Notes: generated by a model not told the origin, from the letters alone. Counted from the stretch's first letter, positions 36,235-45,707 are shown. The stretch: 64,000 nt of DNA from Nitrospirota bacterium (GCA_021838585.1 JAKCDE010000005.1:1-64000); one strand, 5' to 3'. A program made the numbers and translations.

Positions 36235-37776
36235 TTGACGGAAGCTAAGGTTGTGCCGCTCTCTCCAGCCCAGATCGTCGTTGGAATCGAGACGGAGTTC
36301 GGGATCATTCGAAAGGATCTTGAGTCATCCGATCCGGTTCGGGAATCGATGGACCTTGTCAGGGCCTATCGTCCTCATTCCTTTGGGGCATGGGCCTATG
36401 AAGCCGAGGATCCGCGGGCCGATGCCCGGGGATTCCGCGTGGATAGGCTTGCCCAGGACGAGGAAGAGGATGCGTTTGTCCGATCAGACCAGCAACGGAG
36501 TTTTTCGTTCAGGGAATCGAAAAGCGACAGGATCCTTCAGAACGGAGCCCGCTTTTACAATGATCATACCCACCCTGAATACGCCACTCCCGAATGCCGC
36601 ACACTGCGTGACCTTATCCTTTACGATCGGGCCGGCACAGAGGTCGTCAGACAGGCCGTCAAGGCCCGGGAAGCGGAGCTCAACTCTTCCGGGGCGCTGG
36701 GTCTCTATCGGAACAATACCGATTTTCATGGTCACAGCTACGGATGCCATGAAAACTACCTTCTTCCACGAAGCCTCCCGTTTGGCAGGATTGTGGAGGG
36801 CGTGACCCCCTTTCTGGTGGCCCGGACCATTCTCCTGGGGGCTGGCAAAGTCGGAATGGAGGGGGCGGACGGCTTTTCCCGGGAGGGATATCAGCTGTCC
36901 CAGCGGGCGGATTTCATCGAGGAGCGGATCGGGGTCAACACGATGCACCATCGTCCCATCGTGAACAGCCGGGACGAGCCTCATGCCGATCGTACCCGTT
37001 ACCGGAGGCTGCACCTGATCTGCGGAGATGCAAACATGTCCGAGTGGCAAACCGCCATGAAGGTAGGGATGACCCGCCTCGTTCTCTCGGCCGTAGCCTC
37101 TCTTCCTCAGGACAAGTTTCCTATACTGGCCGATCCGGTTCACGCTTTCCGCCTTGTATCCCGCTCTGTCAACGGGAACGTCCTGTTGGCGCTGGATGGG
37201 GGGGAAACAATGACCTCCATGGAGCTTCTCCTTGTATACAGGGATCTGTGTTCACAGCTGGTGATGGATTCTGAAGGGGAGTGGATCATTTCGGAATGGA
37301 CCAAAGCCATGGAGGACCACCAAAAGGATCCGGAGCGCTTGGCCGACCGCGTTGACTGGATAGCCAAGCGGCAGCTTCTGGAACTATTCCGGAATGAAGA
37401 AGGACTCTCGCCGGGCGATCCATGGTTTCAAAGCCTGGATCTCGCCTATCATGATCTCGACCAGGATCTGGGAATGTTCTGGCCCCTGGAATCGGAGGGC
37501 CGGATGGTGCGGTTGACCGATCCCGGAGAGGTGGAGGATGCGATGATTGTTCCGCCTGCGCTGGGACGAGCCCGCATTCGTGCGGCCGTTCTTAATCGGT
37601 ATGAAAAAGAGATCCGTGATGCTGGGTGGGAACGGATCGCTTTTGTCGATGGGAGTTATATCGATCTCCCCCTCTTCATGACCCTGGATCGGGAGAATGT
37701 TGAAAATCTTTGCAGGAAGATTGAGGCTTGCGAGGAAAGGGTCAATCTGTCTGGAATTCTGTCAGGCATAGAATAG
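36235..37776 (+). CDS. dop: Dop-type deamidase/depupylase homologue
   Basis: Prepares the C-terminus of the Pup-like tag and removes it from substrates. The 513-residue chain belongs to the carboxylate-amine ligase fold shared by Dop and PafA: GIETEFG (17-23), FYNDHTHPEYATPECRT and SYGCHENYLLPR. Between the first two motifs it has about 25 extra residues compared with the second homologue at 39609, matching the Dop loop that distinguishes Dop from PafA. It starts with TTG after GAGGG, nine bases past arc and nine before the ubact stop-to-start gap. Confidence 0.9.
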   Translation: MTEAKVVPLSPAQIVVGIETEFGIIRKDLESSDPVRESMDLVRAYRPHSFGAWAYEAEDPRADARGFRVDRLAQDEEEDAFVRSDQQRSFSFRESKSDRILQNGARFYNDHTHPEYATPECRTLRDLILYDRAGTEVVRQAVKAREAELNSSGALGLYRNNTDFHGHSYGCHENYLLPRSLPFGRIVEGVTPFLVARTILLGAGKVGMEGADGFSREGYQLSQRADFIEERIGVNTMHHRPIVNSRDEPHADRTRYRRLHLICGDANMSEWQTAMKVGMTRLVLSAVASLPQDKFPILADPVHAFRLVSRSVNGNVLLALDGGETMTSMELLLVYRDLCSQLVMDSEGEWIISEWTKAMEDHQKDPERLADRVDWIAKRQLLELFRNEEGLSPGDPWFQSLDLAYHDLDQDLGMFWPLESEGRMVRLTDPGEVEDAMIVPPALGRARIRAAVLNRYEKEIRDAGWERIAFVDGSYIDLPLFMTLDRENVENLCRKIEACEERVNLSGILSGIE

Positions 37777-37785
37777 GGAGGAGCC

Positions 37786-38019
37786 ATGGAAAAGCTCGCT
37801 TGGTCCAAGTTTTTACCTGATAACGATCCATTTGGTTCACAAGCTTTCTCGCTTGATGAGCAGGAACGGGTTCCATTCCCTACCCGGCGCGGAACGAATC
37901 CGGAGAGCCCTGCGCCAAGGAATCTGGATCCAAAGCCGACGAAGGATCGCATGATGGACAGAATGCGAAAAGTAGATCCGAAGCAGTCCGAACGATATCG
38001 CCAGAGGACCGGAGAATAG
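37786..38019 (+). CDS. UBact, Pup-like protein tag
   Basis: A 77-residue, highly charged, disordered-looking protein without hydrophobic core, as for Pup. It ends in RQRTGE: the terminal Gly-Glu is the form from which the side-chain carboxylate can be ligated to lysines. It is located between the Dop-type and proteasome beta genes, exactly where Pup lies in Actinobacteria. Its overall sequence is not similar to actinobacterial Pup; it corresponds to the UBact tag described in Nitrospirae and relatives. GGGAGGAG precedes the ATG by two to six bases. Confidence 0.88.
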   Translation: MEKLAWSKFLPDNDPFGSQAFSLDEQERVPFPTRRGTNPESPAPRNLDPKPTKDRMMDRMRKVDPKQSERYRQRTGE

Positions 38020-38045
38020 GGTGTCCGAGGGGCCAGGGAGAAAGG

Positions 38046-38870
38046 ATGAATATGGGAGGAGGGACGTTGAGGATTGATCAGGAGGGGGGACCTTATCCGC
38101 CGAACACAGGGTATTTTCCGGATCTTCTGAAAAGGATCCCCGTCCAGGGGGCGCCGTCCAGGGAAAGGGCGCCTCTTCCTGGCGCCTCTCACGGAACCAC
38201 AATTCTGGCCTTTCATTTCCAGAATGGAGTTCTTGTTGCGGGGGATCGACGGGCGACAGCCTCCAACCGGATTATGTCGAACCGTGTCGACAAGGTGCTG
38301 GAGATAGACGATTCGGCACTTCTGGCCATTTCCGGGTCTCCGGCCATGGCGCTTGAAATGGCCCGGGTTCTTGATCATTCCCTCAAATATTATCGGCGGA
38401 GCCAGTTGACTGAAATTTCCCTGGAGGGAAAGGTTCGCATTCTTGCCCAGCTCCTTAAGGAAAATCTTCCGATGGCCGTGGAAGGGATAGGAGCCGTGGT
38501 TCCCCTTTTTGTGGCCAGGGATCCCGATTCACGAATCGTCCGTATCTATTTCTATGACATCCTGGGCGCTCACTTCGAAGGGGTCGAGTTTTCTGTCGGA
38601 GGCTCCGGTTCTCCGGAGGTCCAGGGAATCCTGCGCTATCTCGACCGCTGGAGTCCGCATCCCCTTCGGGAAATGTCCCGAGAAGAGGCTATCGTTCTCG
38701 CCCTTCGTCTTCTTGAAACGGCTTCCTACTTCGACTCGGCAACGGGGGGGATCGATTCGCAGGATCCGATCTGGCCTGTGATGAAAATCTTGACTGCGGA
38801 AACACTCGAAACTGTTGATGAGCCGACGCTGTCCACGATTTACAGAAACGAGGTGATGCGTGTTCGATGA
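38046..38870 (+). CDS. prcB: 20S proteasome beta subunit
   Basis: Proteolytic subunit of the core particle. The 274-residue precursor has a 50-residue propeptide ending in SHG, so cleavage would expose Thr51 (TTILAF) as the catalytic nucleophile. The following GDRRAT and VDKVLEI carry the expected active-site aspartate and lysine. The fold is Ntn-hydrolase. It overlaps the alpha-subunit gene by 11 bases. Confidence 0.95.
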   Translation: MNMGGGTLRIDQEGGPYPPNTGYFPDLLKRIPVQGAPSRERAPLPGASHGTTILAFHFQNGVLVAGDRRATASNRIMSNRVDKVLEIDDSALLAISGSPAMALEMARVLDHSLKYYRRSQLTEISLEGKVRILAQLLKENLPMAVEGIGAVVPLFVARDPDSRIVRIYFYDILGAHFEGVEFSVGGSGSPEVQGILRYLDRWSPHPLREMSREEAIVLALRLLETASYFDSATGGIDSQDPIWPVMKILTAETLETVDEPTLSTIYRNEVMRVR

Positions 38871-39612
38871 GCCCTACCGTTGGATCGATGCCATTCATCA
38901 GCGGAGGGATTATATCGCCGAGCAGCTAGACAGGGCGACCCCCGTCATCGGAATATCCGTCTCCGAAGGAATCCTCCTTGTCTCCTATCATCGCCAGAAC
39001 CCCAAAATTTATGAATTGTACGACCGGATCGCATTGGCCGGAATCGGCCATCCTGCAGACCTTGAGACGGTCAGGGGCATACTTCTCAATATGGCCCATG
39101 TCGAGGGATTCCAGCGATCGGTTTCCGATGTCAGCATCGAACGTCTGGCCCTTTTTGGCCTGGCTCCCCGCCTGAAGGCGGCTTATGAAGATATCTCGGC
39201 TCCTCCGATCATTCTCGATGTCCTGTTGTCCGAAGTCGGACGGACTCCTTCGGAGGACCGTTTCATCAAGGTGTCGTTTGACGGGAATCTGGAACGCTCC
39301 GTGGGTACGATGGTCCTGGCACCGACAGAGGAGGTCGATCTTAAGGTGGCAGGCCTTTTGAAAGAGCGGATCCCGCGCGAAGAACGGACTCTTCGTAAGG
39401 TTGTGTCGGCCCTTCCCGGTGTTTTTGTGGAAACTCTCTTTACCCGGGAGGAACGGGGGCTGGATGACTCCGGTAATCTTATCAGCCCTGAAAAACTTTC
39501 GGAGTGCGAAAGGATTTTGCGGGAGGATCGCCAGTGGGAGGGTGTTTTTCTCGACCGTCAGGCGCCGTCCAGGATAAAAAAGTTAAACGAGACGGGGGAT
39601 TTTCTCCTTTGA
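38860..39612 (+). CDS. prcA: 20S proteasome alpha subunit
   Basis: Structural ring subunit that gates the core particle. The 250-residue protein opens with YRWIDAIHQRRDYIAEQLDR, the gate helix region, followed by GISVSEGILLVSYHR and the YDRIALAGIGHPADLE block. It lacks a propeptide and catalytic Thr. The start is GTG 38860 with GAGG upstream, inside the end of prcB, so synthesis of alpha and beta is coupled. Confidence 0.93.
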   Translation: MFDEPYRWIDAIHQRRDYIAEQLDRATPVIGISVSEGILLVSYHRQNPKIYELYDRIALAGIGHPADLETVRGILLNMAHVEGFQRSVSDVSIERLALFGLAPRLKAAYEDISAPPIILDVLLSEVGRTPSEDRFIKVSFDGNLERSVGTMVLAPTEEVDLKVAGLLKERIPREERTLRKVVSALPGVFVETLFTREERGLDDSGNLISPEKLSECERILREDRQWEGVFLDRQAPSRIKKLNETGDFLL

Positions 39613-41042
39613 AGTTCTTGTGCGGCATAGAGACCGAATATGGTCTTCTGATCAGGGACTGGGACGGGAAAGGTTCCTCGATGATCCGCCAGGAAGAACT
39701 TTTCCGGCGGGTGCGCGATTACCTTTTTTTTGAAAAAAAAGCCGGCCTGATCGATTTGCATCAGCGCGCTTACGACGAGCCTCCCGGCAACGGAGGATTC
39801 CTGAAAAACGGGGGCCGACTGTATATCGACATGGGACATGTGGAATACGCTTCTCCGGAATGCGGCACGATCCTTGATCTTGTCGCCATGGATCGGGCCG
39901 GTGATCTCCTGCTTGAACAATCCATAAGAGAGCTTGGTCTCTCTAAAAGCATCTCCTTCATCAAAAACAACATCGATCATCAGACACTGGCCACCTTCGG
40001 ATCCCATGAAAACTATTCGGTTCCTCGAAGCTTTCCATTCAATGAGCGGGGGCTTGATCCTCTCGTCGCCTTTCTCGTCACCCGGCAAATCTTTTCAGGA
40101 GCCGGACGCGTCGGAGCCTCGATCATCAACGACAGTCTGATCTCGCTGGACGATTCCATCCCTGAGATTCCTTTCCAGATTTCCCAGAGGTCGGACTATG
40201 TGGTCAACAAGTTTTATCAATGGGTTCAGATGAATCGCTCCATTGTGAATACGCGTGACGAACCGCTGGCCGATCCCTTGCAATTCCGCCGCATTCATCT
40301 CCTTCTCGGAGACTCGAACATGTCCCAGTATGCGCTGGCGCTCAAAGCCGGCACGACAAGACTTGTCCTTGGCTTGATCGAGCGGGGGGAGGCCCCCTGG
40401 ATTCCGATCGCCGATCCGGTTCAGGCCATCAGATCTCTTTCGCACGACCTCTCGATGAACTGGCCTGTGGAGGTCGGAGGAGAGGGCATCATGAGCGCCG
40501 TTGATGTTCAGGGAAAATTCTATGAGGCGGCTGAAAAGGCCTTTAGGGGAGAAAGCGATGATGCGGACTGGATTCTGGATGCCTGGAACGAGATCCTGAC
40601 CGATCTTGATAAAAAGGACCCGGAGATCGTGGCAGACCGTGTCGATTGGGCCCAGAAATATGTGCTTCTCGATGCCTTCAGGAAAGAGGAGGGGCTGTCC
40701 TGGGAGGACCCATGGATGGAAAGCCTCGATCTCGCCTACCATGACCTCAACCCGGATACGGGACTTTTCTATCCCCTTGAAGAGGACGGAACCCACAGAA
40801 GACTGGTTTCTCCGTCGGCCATACGGGCCGCTTCGGAAATCGGTCCGGCAGGCACCAGGGCCCAAGGCCGGTCTGAAGCCGTTCACCGGATTCTTGAGGG
40901 GAAATCCGGAAAAAAGGTCTCCGATTACATCATCCAGTGGTTCGGTGTCCAGATTGACGGAGGGGAGATCCTTTACATGCTGGATCCTTACAAAACCTAC
41001 CGTCGTGAAGTCGCTTCCTATTTCTCCGAGGGGGGGCAGTGA
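39609..41042 (+). CDS. pafA: PafA-type ligase of the Pup-like tag
   Basis: Attaches the deamidated tag through its C-terminal glutamate to substrate lysines. The 477-residue chain shows CGIETEYG right at the start, NGGRLYIDMGHVEYASPECGT, FGSHENYSVPRSFPF and the C-terminal segment of the family. It lacks the extra loop present in the Dop homologue. TTG 39609 overlaps the prcA stop (TTGA) and puts the conserved motif at the N-terminus; the frame continues back to 39504 inside prcA. Confidence 0.9.
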   Translation: MKFLCGIETEYGLLIRDWDGKGSSMIRQEELFRRVRDYLFFEKKAGLIDLHQRAYDEPPGNGGFLKNGGRLYIDMGHVEYASPECGTILDLVAMDRAGDLLLEQSIRELGLSKSISFIKNNIDHQTLATFGSHENYSVPRSFPFNERGLDPLVAFLVTRQIFSGAGRVGASIINDSLISLDDSIPEIPFQISQRSDYVVNKFYQWVQMNRSIVNTRDEPLADPLQFRRIHLLLGDSNMSQYALALKAGTTRLVLGLIERGEAPWIPIADPVQAIRSLSHDLSMNWPVEVGGEGIMSAVDVQGKFYEAAEKAFRGESDDADWILDAWNEILTDLDKKDPEIVADRVDWAQKYVLLDAFRKEEGLSWEDPWMESLDLAYHDLNPDTGLFYPLEEDGTHRRLVSPSAIRAASEIGPAGTRAQGRSEAVHRILEGKSGKKVSDYIIQWFGVQIDGGEILYMLDPYKTYRREVASYFSEGGQ

Positions 41043-41121
41043 GGGCGTTGTTCTTCTGTTACCCCCACCCATATTCGCATGTCCTCCTTGGGGAAGAGAA
41101 ATTCACCAAGCAGGAAAATCT

Positions 41122-42201
41122 CTATCTGAGATTCTGTTGTTTCTGGTGAAATGCGAGATAGGGATCCCACATCGCCCCAGTTGCGGTCATGGCAAAGTCG
41201 GCCCCCGAAGCTAAAAAGAGGTCATAGTCCTCGACTGTCATCAGACCGCCCACGCCGATGACTGAAAGTGGGAGTCCCAAGGAGGCAATCCTGCCGGAAA
41301 GTCTGGCGACTACTTCCAGAGCGGCTTTTCGGATGCCGTTCCCGCAGACTCCGGAGCGTTCGCGACCGGGTCCCGGGAGCGCCGGGCGTCCCTCCGGATT
41401 GATCACCGTCGCCGAGAGAGTATTGATTGCCGCGATTGCATTGATGTGGGGTCCAATTTCGCGAAGTAGAACGTCCGCCTCGGTGTCACTTCCTATATAA
41501 CCGACTTTGACGATCAGGGGAAAGTCCGGGCCAAGTTCCCGCCGCACGGTTCTAGCCACTTTGCCGGCACTTGCCGGATCCTGAAAAATCTGACCCTCGG
41601 TTCCTTTCACATTGGGGCAGGAAAAGTTGACCTCAACGGCCTGGGCCCCGGATTCCTTGGCCATTTTTGCCGCCCGGGCAAAGTTTTCGGCAATGGATTC
41701 CCCCTCCCGTTCGGTTCCGACGACGCTGACGATCAGGACTTGTCCCGGCCCTATTTTTTTTCTGGCCCGGGCAATGTCCTCCTGCCAGACGGTCGGATCC
41801 TGGCTCGGCATTCCAAAAGAATTTGTGATGGTGATGTCACGCATGGAGGAGGGCTCCATGCGGGGAGATCCGATGAGGGGGGTTGAGAGGGATTGCGGGG
41901 TAAGATCTCCAGACACCGAGACATAGAGGCAGTTTGGGGGCGGGTAAGAAGGGTGGGCGTGAGTTCTGACTGTCTTGTAGACCAGTAGATCGAACCCCAT
42001 TGTCGCATAAAACCCGATCCAGTCAGAGTTGAGCAAGGGACCCGCCGGAATGCCGAGACGGCTGTTGGCCGGTATCCCGAGGAAGGAGACATTGGATGAT
42101 GTCGGCATGGCGGTTGGAATGCGCCCGTGAAAGACCGGTCCGTCCCGATAGTTGTCTTCGTAGGATTTATCAATATTGTAAACCGGTTCAGGAATTTGCA
42201 A
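41122..42201 (-). CDS. pyrD: Class 1 dihydroorotate dehydrogenase-like protein
   Basis: FMN-dependent oxidation of dihydroorotate to orotate in pyrimidine synthesis. The 359-residue barrel has VEVNFSCPNVKG (catalytic cysteine of class 1 enzymes), the phosphate/FMN loop GVGGL and GIPAGPLLN. The best start is TTG 42201, with AAAGGAG six bases upstream; it overlaps the thrB stop by 14 bases. Pyrimidine enzyme is the likely role, but related dihydropyrimidine or thiouracil enzymes share the fold. Confidence 0.75.
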   Translation of the reverse strand: MQIPEPVYNIDKSYEDNYRDGPVFHGRIPTAMPTSSNVSFLGIPANSRLGIPAGPLLNSDWIGFYATMGFDLLVYKTVRTHAHPSYPPPNCLYVSVSGDLTPQSLSTPLIGSPRMEPSSMRDITITNSFGMPSQDPTVWQEDIARARKKIGPGQVLIVSVVGTEREGESIAENFARAAKMAKESGAQAVEVNFSCPNVKGTEGQIFQDPASAGKVARTVRRELGPDFPLIVKVGYIGSDTEADVLLREIGPHINAIAAINTLSATVINPEGRPALPGPGRERSGVCGNGIRKAALEVVARLSGRIASLGLPLSVIGVGGLMTVEDYDLFLASGADFAMTATGAMWDPYLAFHQKQQNLR

Positions 42202-43135
42202 CGCGTACTCCTTTGGGGTCGATGGTCGAAAGAATGATGGAGGCTTCAATGCCTAGGATTTTCAGTGTCTTCTGAAGCTGATTTTCGATGGCCTGAATCC
42301 GGCCAGGATGTGGAGTCAGTGCGACCATTGTGGAGCCTGCTCCCGAAATGGCAAACCCAGTCGCTCCTGAGGAAAGAGCTGTTTCTTTCAGGGAATCGAA
42401 TCCCTTGATCAGATTTTTCCTGTAGGGTTCGATGAGGGGATCCGATACTCGCAAGCAAAAGAGTTCGGGGTCGTTTCTCATGATTCCCGCAAGAATCCCC
42501 GCTGTGTTGGCGAGAGCTCCCACGGCATCCTGCCTCGGGACCATGTCGGGAAGAATGCGGCGGGCCTCGGAGGTTTTGACTGTCGTGCGGGGAATCACGA
42601 AAAGCAGATGAACACCTTCAATGCAACCAACAGGCAGGGATGTTCGACTCGCTCCATGGCTGACGGTCACTCCTCCGAAAAGGCAGGCCGAGATGTTGTC
42701 AAGGAAAACCCCCCCGCTCACTTCGGATTCCGCTCTCAGGGCGGCGTCCAGAATTTCAGCGTCCCTGAATATTTCTCCCGCCAGGAGGTGTGCCAGATAC
42801 GCCCCGCCGACAGCCGAGGCGGCTGAAGATCCGAGGCCGGATCCGGGGACCCCTTTGGTGATGGTCATCCGGAAAGGAGTCTCTATTCCTGCCCTGTTGA
42901 GGAGTATTCGTGCCGAGATGCTGGCTGTATTCTGGTCCGGTATGGTCGGAAGGAGCGTCCAGGCTCCGGTAATTGAATCGATCCTGTCTTTGTCGAGCGA
43001 GGAGTCGAGTTGAGCCGAAATCAGGTCTCCCATCCCTGAAACAGCCATGCCGAGTGTATCAAATCCTGGTCCGATGTTTCCGACCGAAGCAGGCGCATAG
43101 ACCGATAGAAGGCGTGAGACTCGGGGGTCGGCCAT
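42188..43135 (-). CDS. thrB: Homoserine kinase
   Basis: Phosphorylates homoserine in threonine synthesis. A 315-residue GHMP kinase with the ATP loop GVPGSGLGSSAASAVGG near residue 95, the opening VYAPASVGNIGPGFDTLG and the late GFAISGAGSTMVAL. The gene ends inside the start of pyrD. AGGAG is 10 bases before the ATG. Confidence 0.92.
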   Translation of the reverse strand: MADPRVSRLLSVYAPASVGNIGPGFDTLGMAVSGMGDLISAQLDSSLDKDRIDSITGAWTLLPTIPDQNTASISARILLNRAGIETPFRMTITKGVPGSGLGSSAASAVGGAYLAHLLAGEIFRDAEILDAALRAESEVSGGVFLDNISACLFGGVTVSHGASRTSLPVGCIEGVHLLFVIPRTTVKTSEARRILPDMVPRQDAVGALANTAGILAGIMRNDPELFCLRVSDPLIEPYRKNLIKGFDSLKETALSSGATGFAISGAGSTMVALTPHPGRIQAIENQLQKTLKILGIEASIILSTIDPKGVRVANS

Positions 43136-43223
43136 GCCGTAGGTTCTCCTGAAAATTTAGAGGGAATTAAAGTCGATTAACCTTTGTCAATTCTATCATA
43201 ATGCGCATGAAAAATGAGATGGC

Positions 43224-43967
43224 TCAGTGGAGCAGGGAAAGGAGTCGTGGGAGAATCGTTCCAATAAAGAGGCCAGAAACACCGGCGATGCCTCCCAGCA
43301 AAAGCATTTCTCCCGCTCCCTTCAGCGGGGGTTCATTCGAAAGCCGGGACTTTATGCTTCCTGTCAGGAAAAGGGCCAGGCAGGAAAAAACAAGTGAATC
43401 TGTGAAGGCGGATCCGATTTGTCCAAGTAGGAAATAAGGGAGAAGGGGTGGAATGGCTCCGATCAGAAAGGAGCCTCCAAGAAGGAGTCCCCCTTTAAGT
43501 GGGGATTCAAGATCTTCCTCATGGAGACCAAGTTCTTCCCTGATCATGAATCGGTGCCAGGCCTCCGGATTGGATGTGATTTTTTCGGTGACAAGATCCG
43601 ACTGATCCGGAGCGAGGCCGAACGAAAGAAAAAGATTTCTGACTTCTTCGCGCTCTGTTTCGGGGATGTTGTCGATCTCCCATTTTTCCCGGGCGATTTC
43701 GCGTCTGAAAATGTCATTTTGGGTTCGGGATCCGAGATACCCTCCGATTGCCATGGAAAGTCCGCCGGCGATGGCGGTCATCAAGGCAGCGTAAATGATT
43801 GAAAGACGAGGCAGTGAGGAGCCGGTCAGTCCGCCCAGGAAGCTGAGCAAGGTCACCATCCCGTCATTCATTCCAAGTATGACGTCGCGAAACTTCCTTT
43901 TGGCGGGAAGATGCCCGCCTTCTGAGGAGTCCCGTGAAAAAATGGTATTTTTTCCCATTGTTCCCAT
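43224..43967 (-). CDS. VIT1/CCC1-type iron/manganese transporter
   Basis: A 247-residue membrane protein of the VIT family, which in bacteria and eukaryotes moves ferrous iron or manganese out of the cytosol. The hallmark DVILGMNDGMVTLLSFLGGLTG opens the first span and GGLSMAIGGYLGSR follows. A cytoplasmic Glu-rich helix bundle (NDIFRREIAREKWEIDNIPE) resembles the metal-binding domain of plant VIT1. Useful in an iron-rich acid habitat. The start could be ATG 43967 or 43958. Confidence 0.85.
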   Translation of the reverse strand: MGTMGKNTIFSRDSSEGGHLPAKRKFRDVILGMNDGMVTLLSFLGGLTGSSLPRLSIIYAALMTAIAGGLSMAIGGYLGSRTQNDIFRREIAREKWEIDNIPETEREEVRNLFLSFGLAPDQSDLVTEKITSNPEAWHRFMIREELGLHEEDLESPLKGGLLLGGSFLIGAIPPLLPYFLLGQIGSAFTDSLVFSCLALFLTGSIKSRLSNEPPLKGAGEMLLLGGIAGVSGLFIGTILPRLLSLLH

Positions 43968-44401
43968 AGGACAATCATAGACAAGTCGGCCGTCAGTATT
44001 CCATATGGCAGGAACTCCTTTTTTAAAATGGGAGCATTTGTTTGAAGCCGGAAGCCTTTTCGAGATTCGAATTCACGGAGTAGGTTTTCGCCGCAAATCC
44101 TTGGAACAATCTCGCTTAGGTCTAGGGCAGCTTCACGCCGACCATGACTTTCGTCGGAGCCCGCGTACTGTTTTCTCGCAAATTAAGGCCAGGGGTTATG
44201 CGTAAAGAATTAGGAAGTTGACACATGGAACCGTGAAAGAGGAAAGAATTGTCTTGAGGAAGGAGAATGGACCGAGGTATCCGGTAGGAGTTCCCTTACC
44301 GCAAATCTCCACTGATCCCCGAAATTGCGATTTTCGGCCAATAGCCGTTATCTGGTTAAATCATGGCCCATGAAAAAAGATGCAAACCTCCTCAGGTCGT
44401 C
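43968..44401. other. Intergenic region upstream of the cbb3-like cluster
   Basis: Divergent spacer of about 430 bases between the VIT-type gene and the promoter at 44402. Frames of 60-95 codons exist but have no binding site and are not protein-like. No repeats or stable hairpin with a T-run were seen. It may carry regulatory sites for the respiratory operon. Confidence 0.5.
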
Positions 44402-44430
44402 TTGACAAGCAATTCTTCAAGGCGTATTCT
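44402..44430 (+). promoter_or_regulatory. Strong sigma-70-type promoter of the cbb3-like cluster
   Basis: TTGACA (44402-44407), 17-base spacer, TATTCT (44425-44430). The -35 box is perfect and the spacing ideal. The first gene of the cluster begins at 44522, giving a leader of roughly 85 bases. Confidence 0.65.
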
Positions 44431-44521
44431 TCCGTGTGTAATGCCCTCAAAATACGGGTCCGCGAGGATCTGTGCGGATCAAGGCACTTATTCCTTATCT
44501 TCTTTTTGTAAGGGGGTTGTC

Positions 44522-44758
44522 GTGGCTCAAAGTCATCAGAAGGGAATCGTGGCCTATTGGCTCGGTGCGGCATTCTCGGCGGTAGGAAGTGGTTCGGTTG
44601 TCGGATTCTGCCTGCAGGAGTGGTTCGGTGCCCACCGGTTTGAAACATGGCGTGAATCCTACATCTGGATTTACTGGATCATGGTGCTTTCCACGGTTGC
44701 TGGTGCTCTGATCGGGCTGTACTCCTATTCCTACCACAGGAAGCGCGAGGGTTGGTGA
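44522..44758 (+). CDS. 78-residue two-span membrane protein, first gene of the cbb3-like cluster
   Basis: Small protein with two hydrophobic helices (IVAYWLGAAFSAVGSGSVVGF and IYWIMVLSTVAGALIGLYSY) separated by a charged loop. GTG 44522 follows GGGGG by five bases; the frame continues back to 44363 without similarity or site. It is unlike known oxidase subunits by name, but its position 56 bases before another small membrane protein and 420 before a CcoO-like cytochrome suggests an accessory subunit. Confidence 0.65.
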   Translation: MAQSHQKGIVAYWLGAAFSAVGSGSVVGFCLQEWFGAHRFETWRESYIWIYWIMVLSTVAGALIGLYSYSYHRKREGW

Positions 44759-44814
44759 TCGTGGTTTTCTGTGAGGCTAAAAGGTCAGAATCCTAAAACT
44801 TGGGAGGTGCCAGT

Positions 44815-45039
44815 ATGTGGATGTTAAGTGCAATTACATCGCTGTCAAGCGCACAACTTAAAGAGCTTTCCGATCCAAGTCACTGTTGCGGAATGACCCC
44901 CGGAGGGGCGAGCCAGGGTGTGGCTTCCTTTGCGGCCTTTATGGGGACGGCAACGGCAATCGGCAGCATGGTTCTGTTGCTTGTCTGCATGTCGGGGATT
45001 GCTGGACGGGCGAAATTCGATCCTTCTCGCAAAAAGTAG
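44815..45039 (+). CDS. 74-residue small membrane protein in the cbb3-like cluster
   Basis: One hydrophobic helix (FMGTATAIGSMVLLLVCMSGIAG) with an N-terminal segment holding a CC pair (PSHCCGMTP) that could bind metal. The ATG at 44815 follows GGGAGG by seven bases. No family recognised. It is co-directional with the cytochrome genes around it. Confidence 0.65.
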   Translation: MWMLSAITSLSSAQLKELSDPSHCCGMTPGGASQGVASFAAFMGTATAIGSMVLLLVCMSGIAGRAKFDPSRKK

Positions 45040-45176
45040 GGTGCTGGAATAGAAAAGGAATGCCGGGTTTCCCGGTCTCCTTTTCTTGGGGTGCAGAATA
45101 ACTTCTGTGCCTGGATTGTCTTCCGTTGTGTGTCGGAAAGACAGATTAAACCTCAAGAGCGTTTAAGGAGTGCGAG

Positions 45177-45707
45177 ATGGCATTTCGCGAGTACAAATTT
45201 GGGGTGATGATGACCGGCACAGTCTTCGCTGTGACGCTGTCCATTACGGTGTTGTTTCCTGCCATGGAGATGAGCAAAGTTCCTCCCTCTGCAACGGCGA
45301 TCCAGAAAGCCAAGGATTACGGCCCGGAGAGTGGATTCACGATTGAGGATCCCTTCATGACGGGTGAAAACCGTCCAACCATGATCGGAAAAGGAAAGGT
45401 GATCTTTGTCCGGGAAGGTTGCTGGTGGTGCCACACCCTTCTTCCCGAGCAGACTCAGGACTGGCAGTATTTTGGTGCTCCTCCAAGGGTTTCCGACTTT
45501 GTCGGCGAATCCCCGACCGTTTTCGGATCGGATCGCAAAGCTCCAGATCTGCTTCATGTCGGAAGCCGTTTGCCCATCAAGGGATGGCATCTTGTTCACC
45601 ATGCCAATCCCCGGGCGGTTCAGCCCATGTCACAGATGCCCGCATTTAACTATCTTTCCAAGCGGGATCTGAATGCTTTGGCTGATTATATGATGAGCCT
45701 CAAATAG
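45177..45707 (+). CDS. CcoO-like mono-heme cytochrome c
   Basis: A 176-residue membrane-anchored cytochrome, similar to subunit II (CcoO/FixO) of cbb3 oxidases. An N-terminal span (VMMTGTVFAVTLSITVLFPAM) is followed by one heme site CWWCH near residue 82, and the later MSQMPAF supplies a likely methionine ligand. Canonical CcoO is about 200-250 residues, so this is short. It would pass electrons to a subunit-I partner, but none of full length lies in the window. The ATG is preceded by TTTAAGGAG. Confidence 0.8.
   Translation: MAFREYKFGVMMTGTVFAVTLSITVLFPAMEMSKVPPSATAIQKAKDYGPESGFTIEDPFMTGENRPTMIGKGKVIFVREGCWWCHTLLPEQTQDWQYFGAPPRVSDFVGESPTVFGSDRKAPDLLHVGSRLPIKGWHLVHHANPRAVQPMSQMPAFNYLSKRDLNALADYMMSLK

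Noticed and set aside
44005..44205. A 66-codon frame before the respiratory cluster
   Set aside because: No ribosome binding site, no hydrophobic or family-like pattern, and no conserved context.
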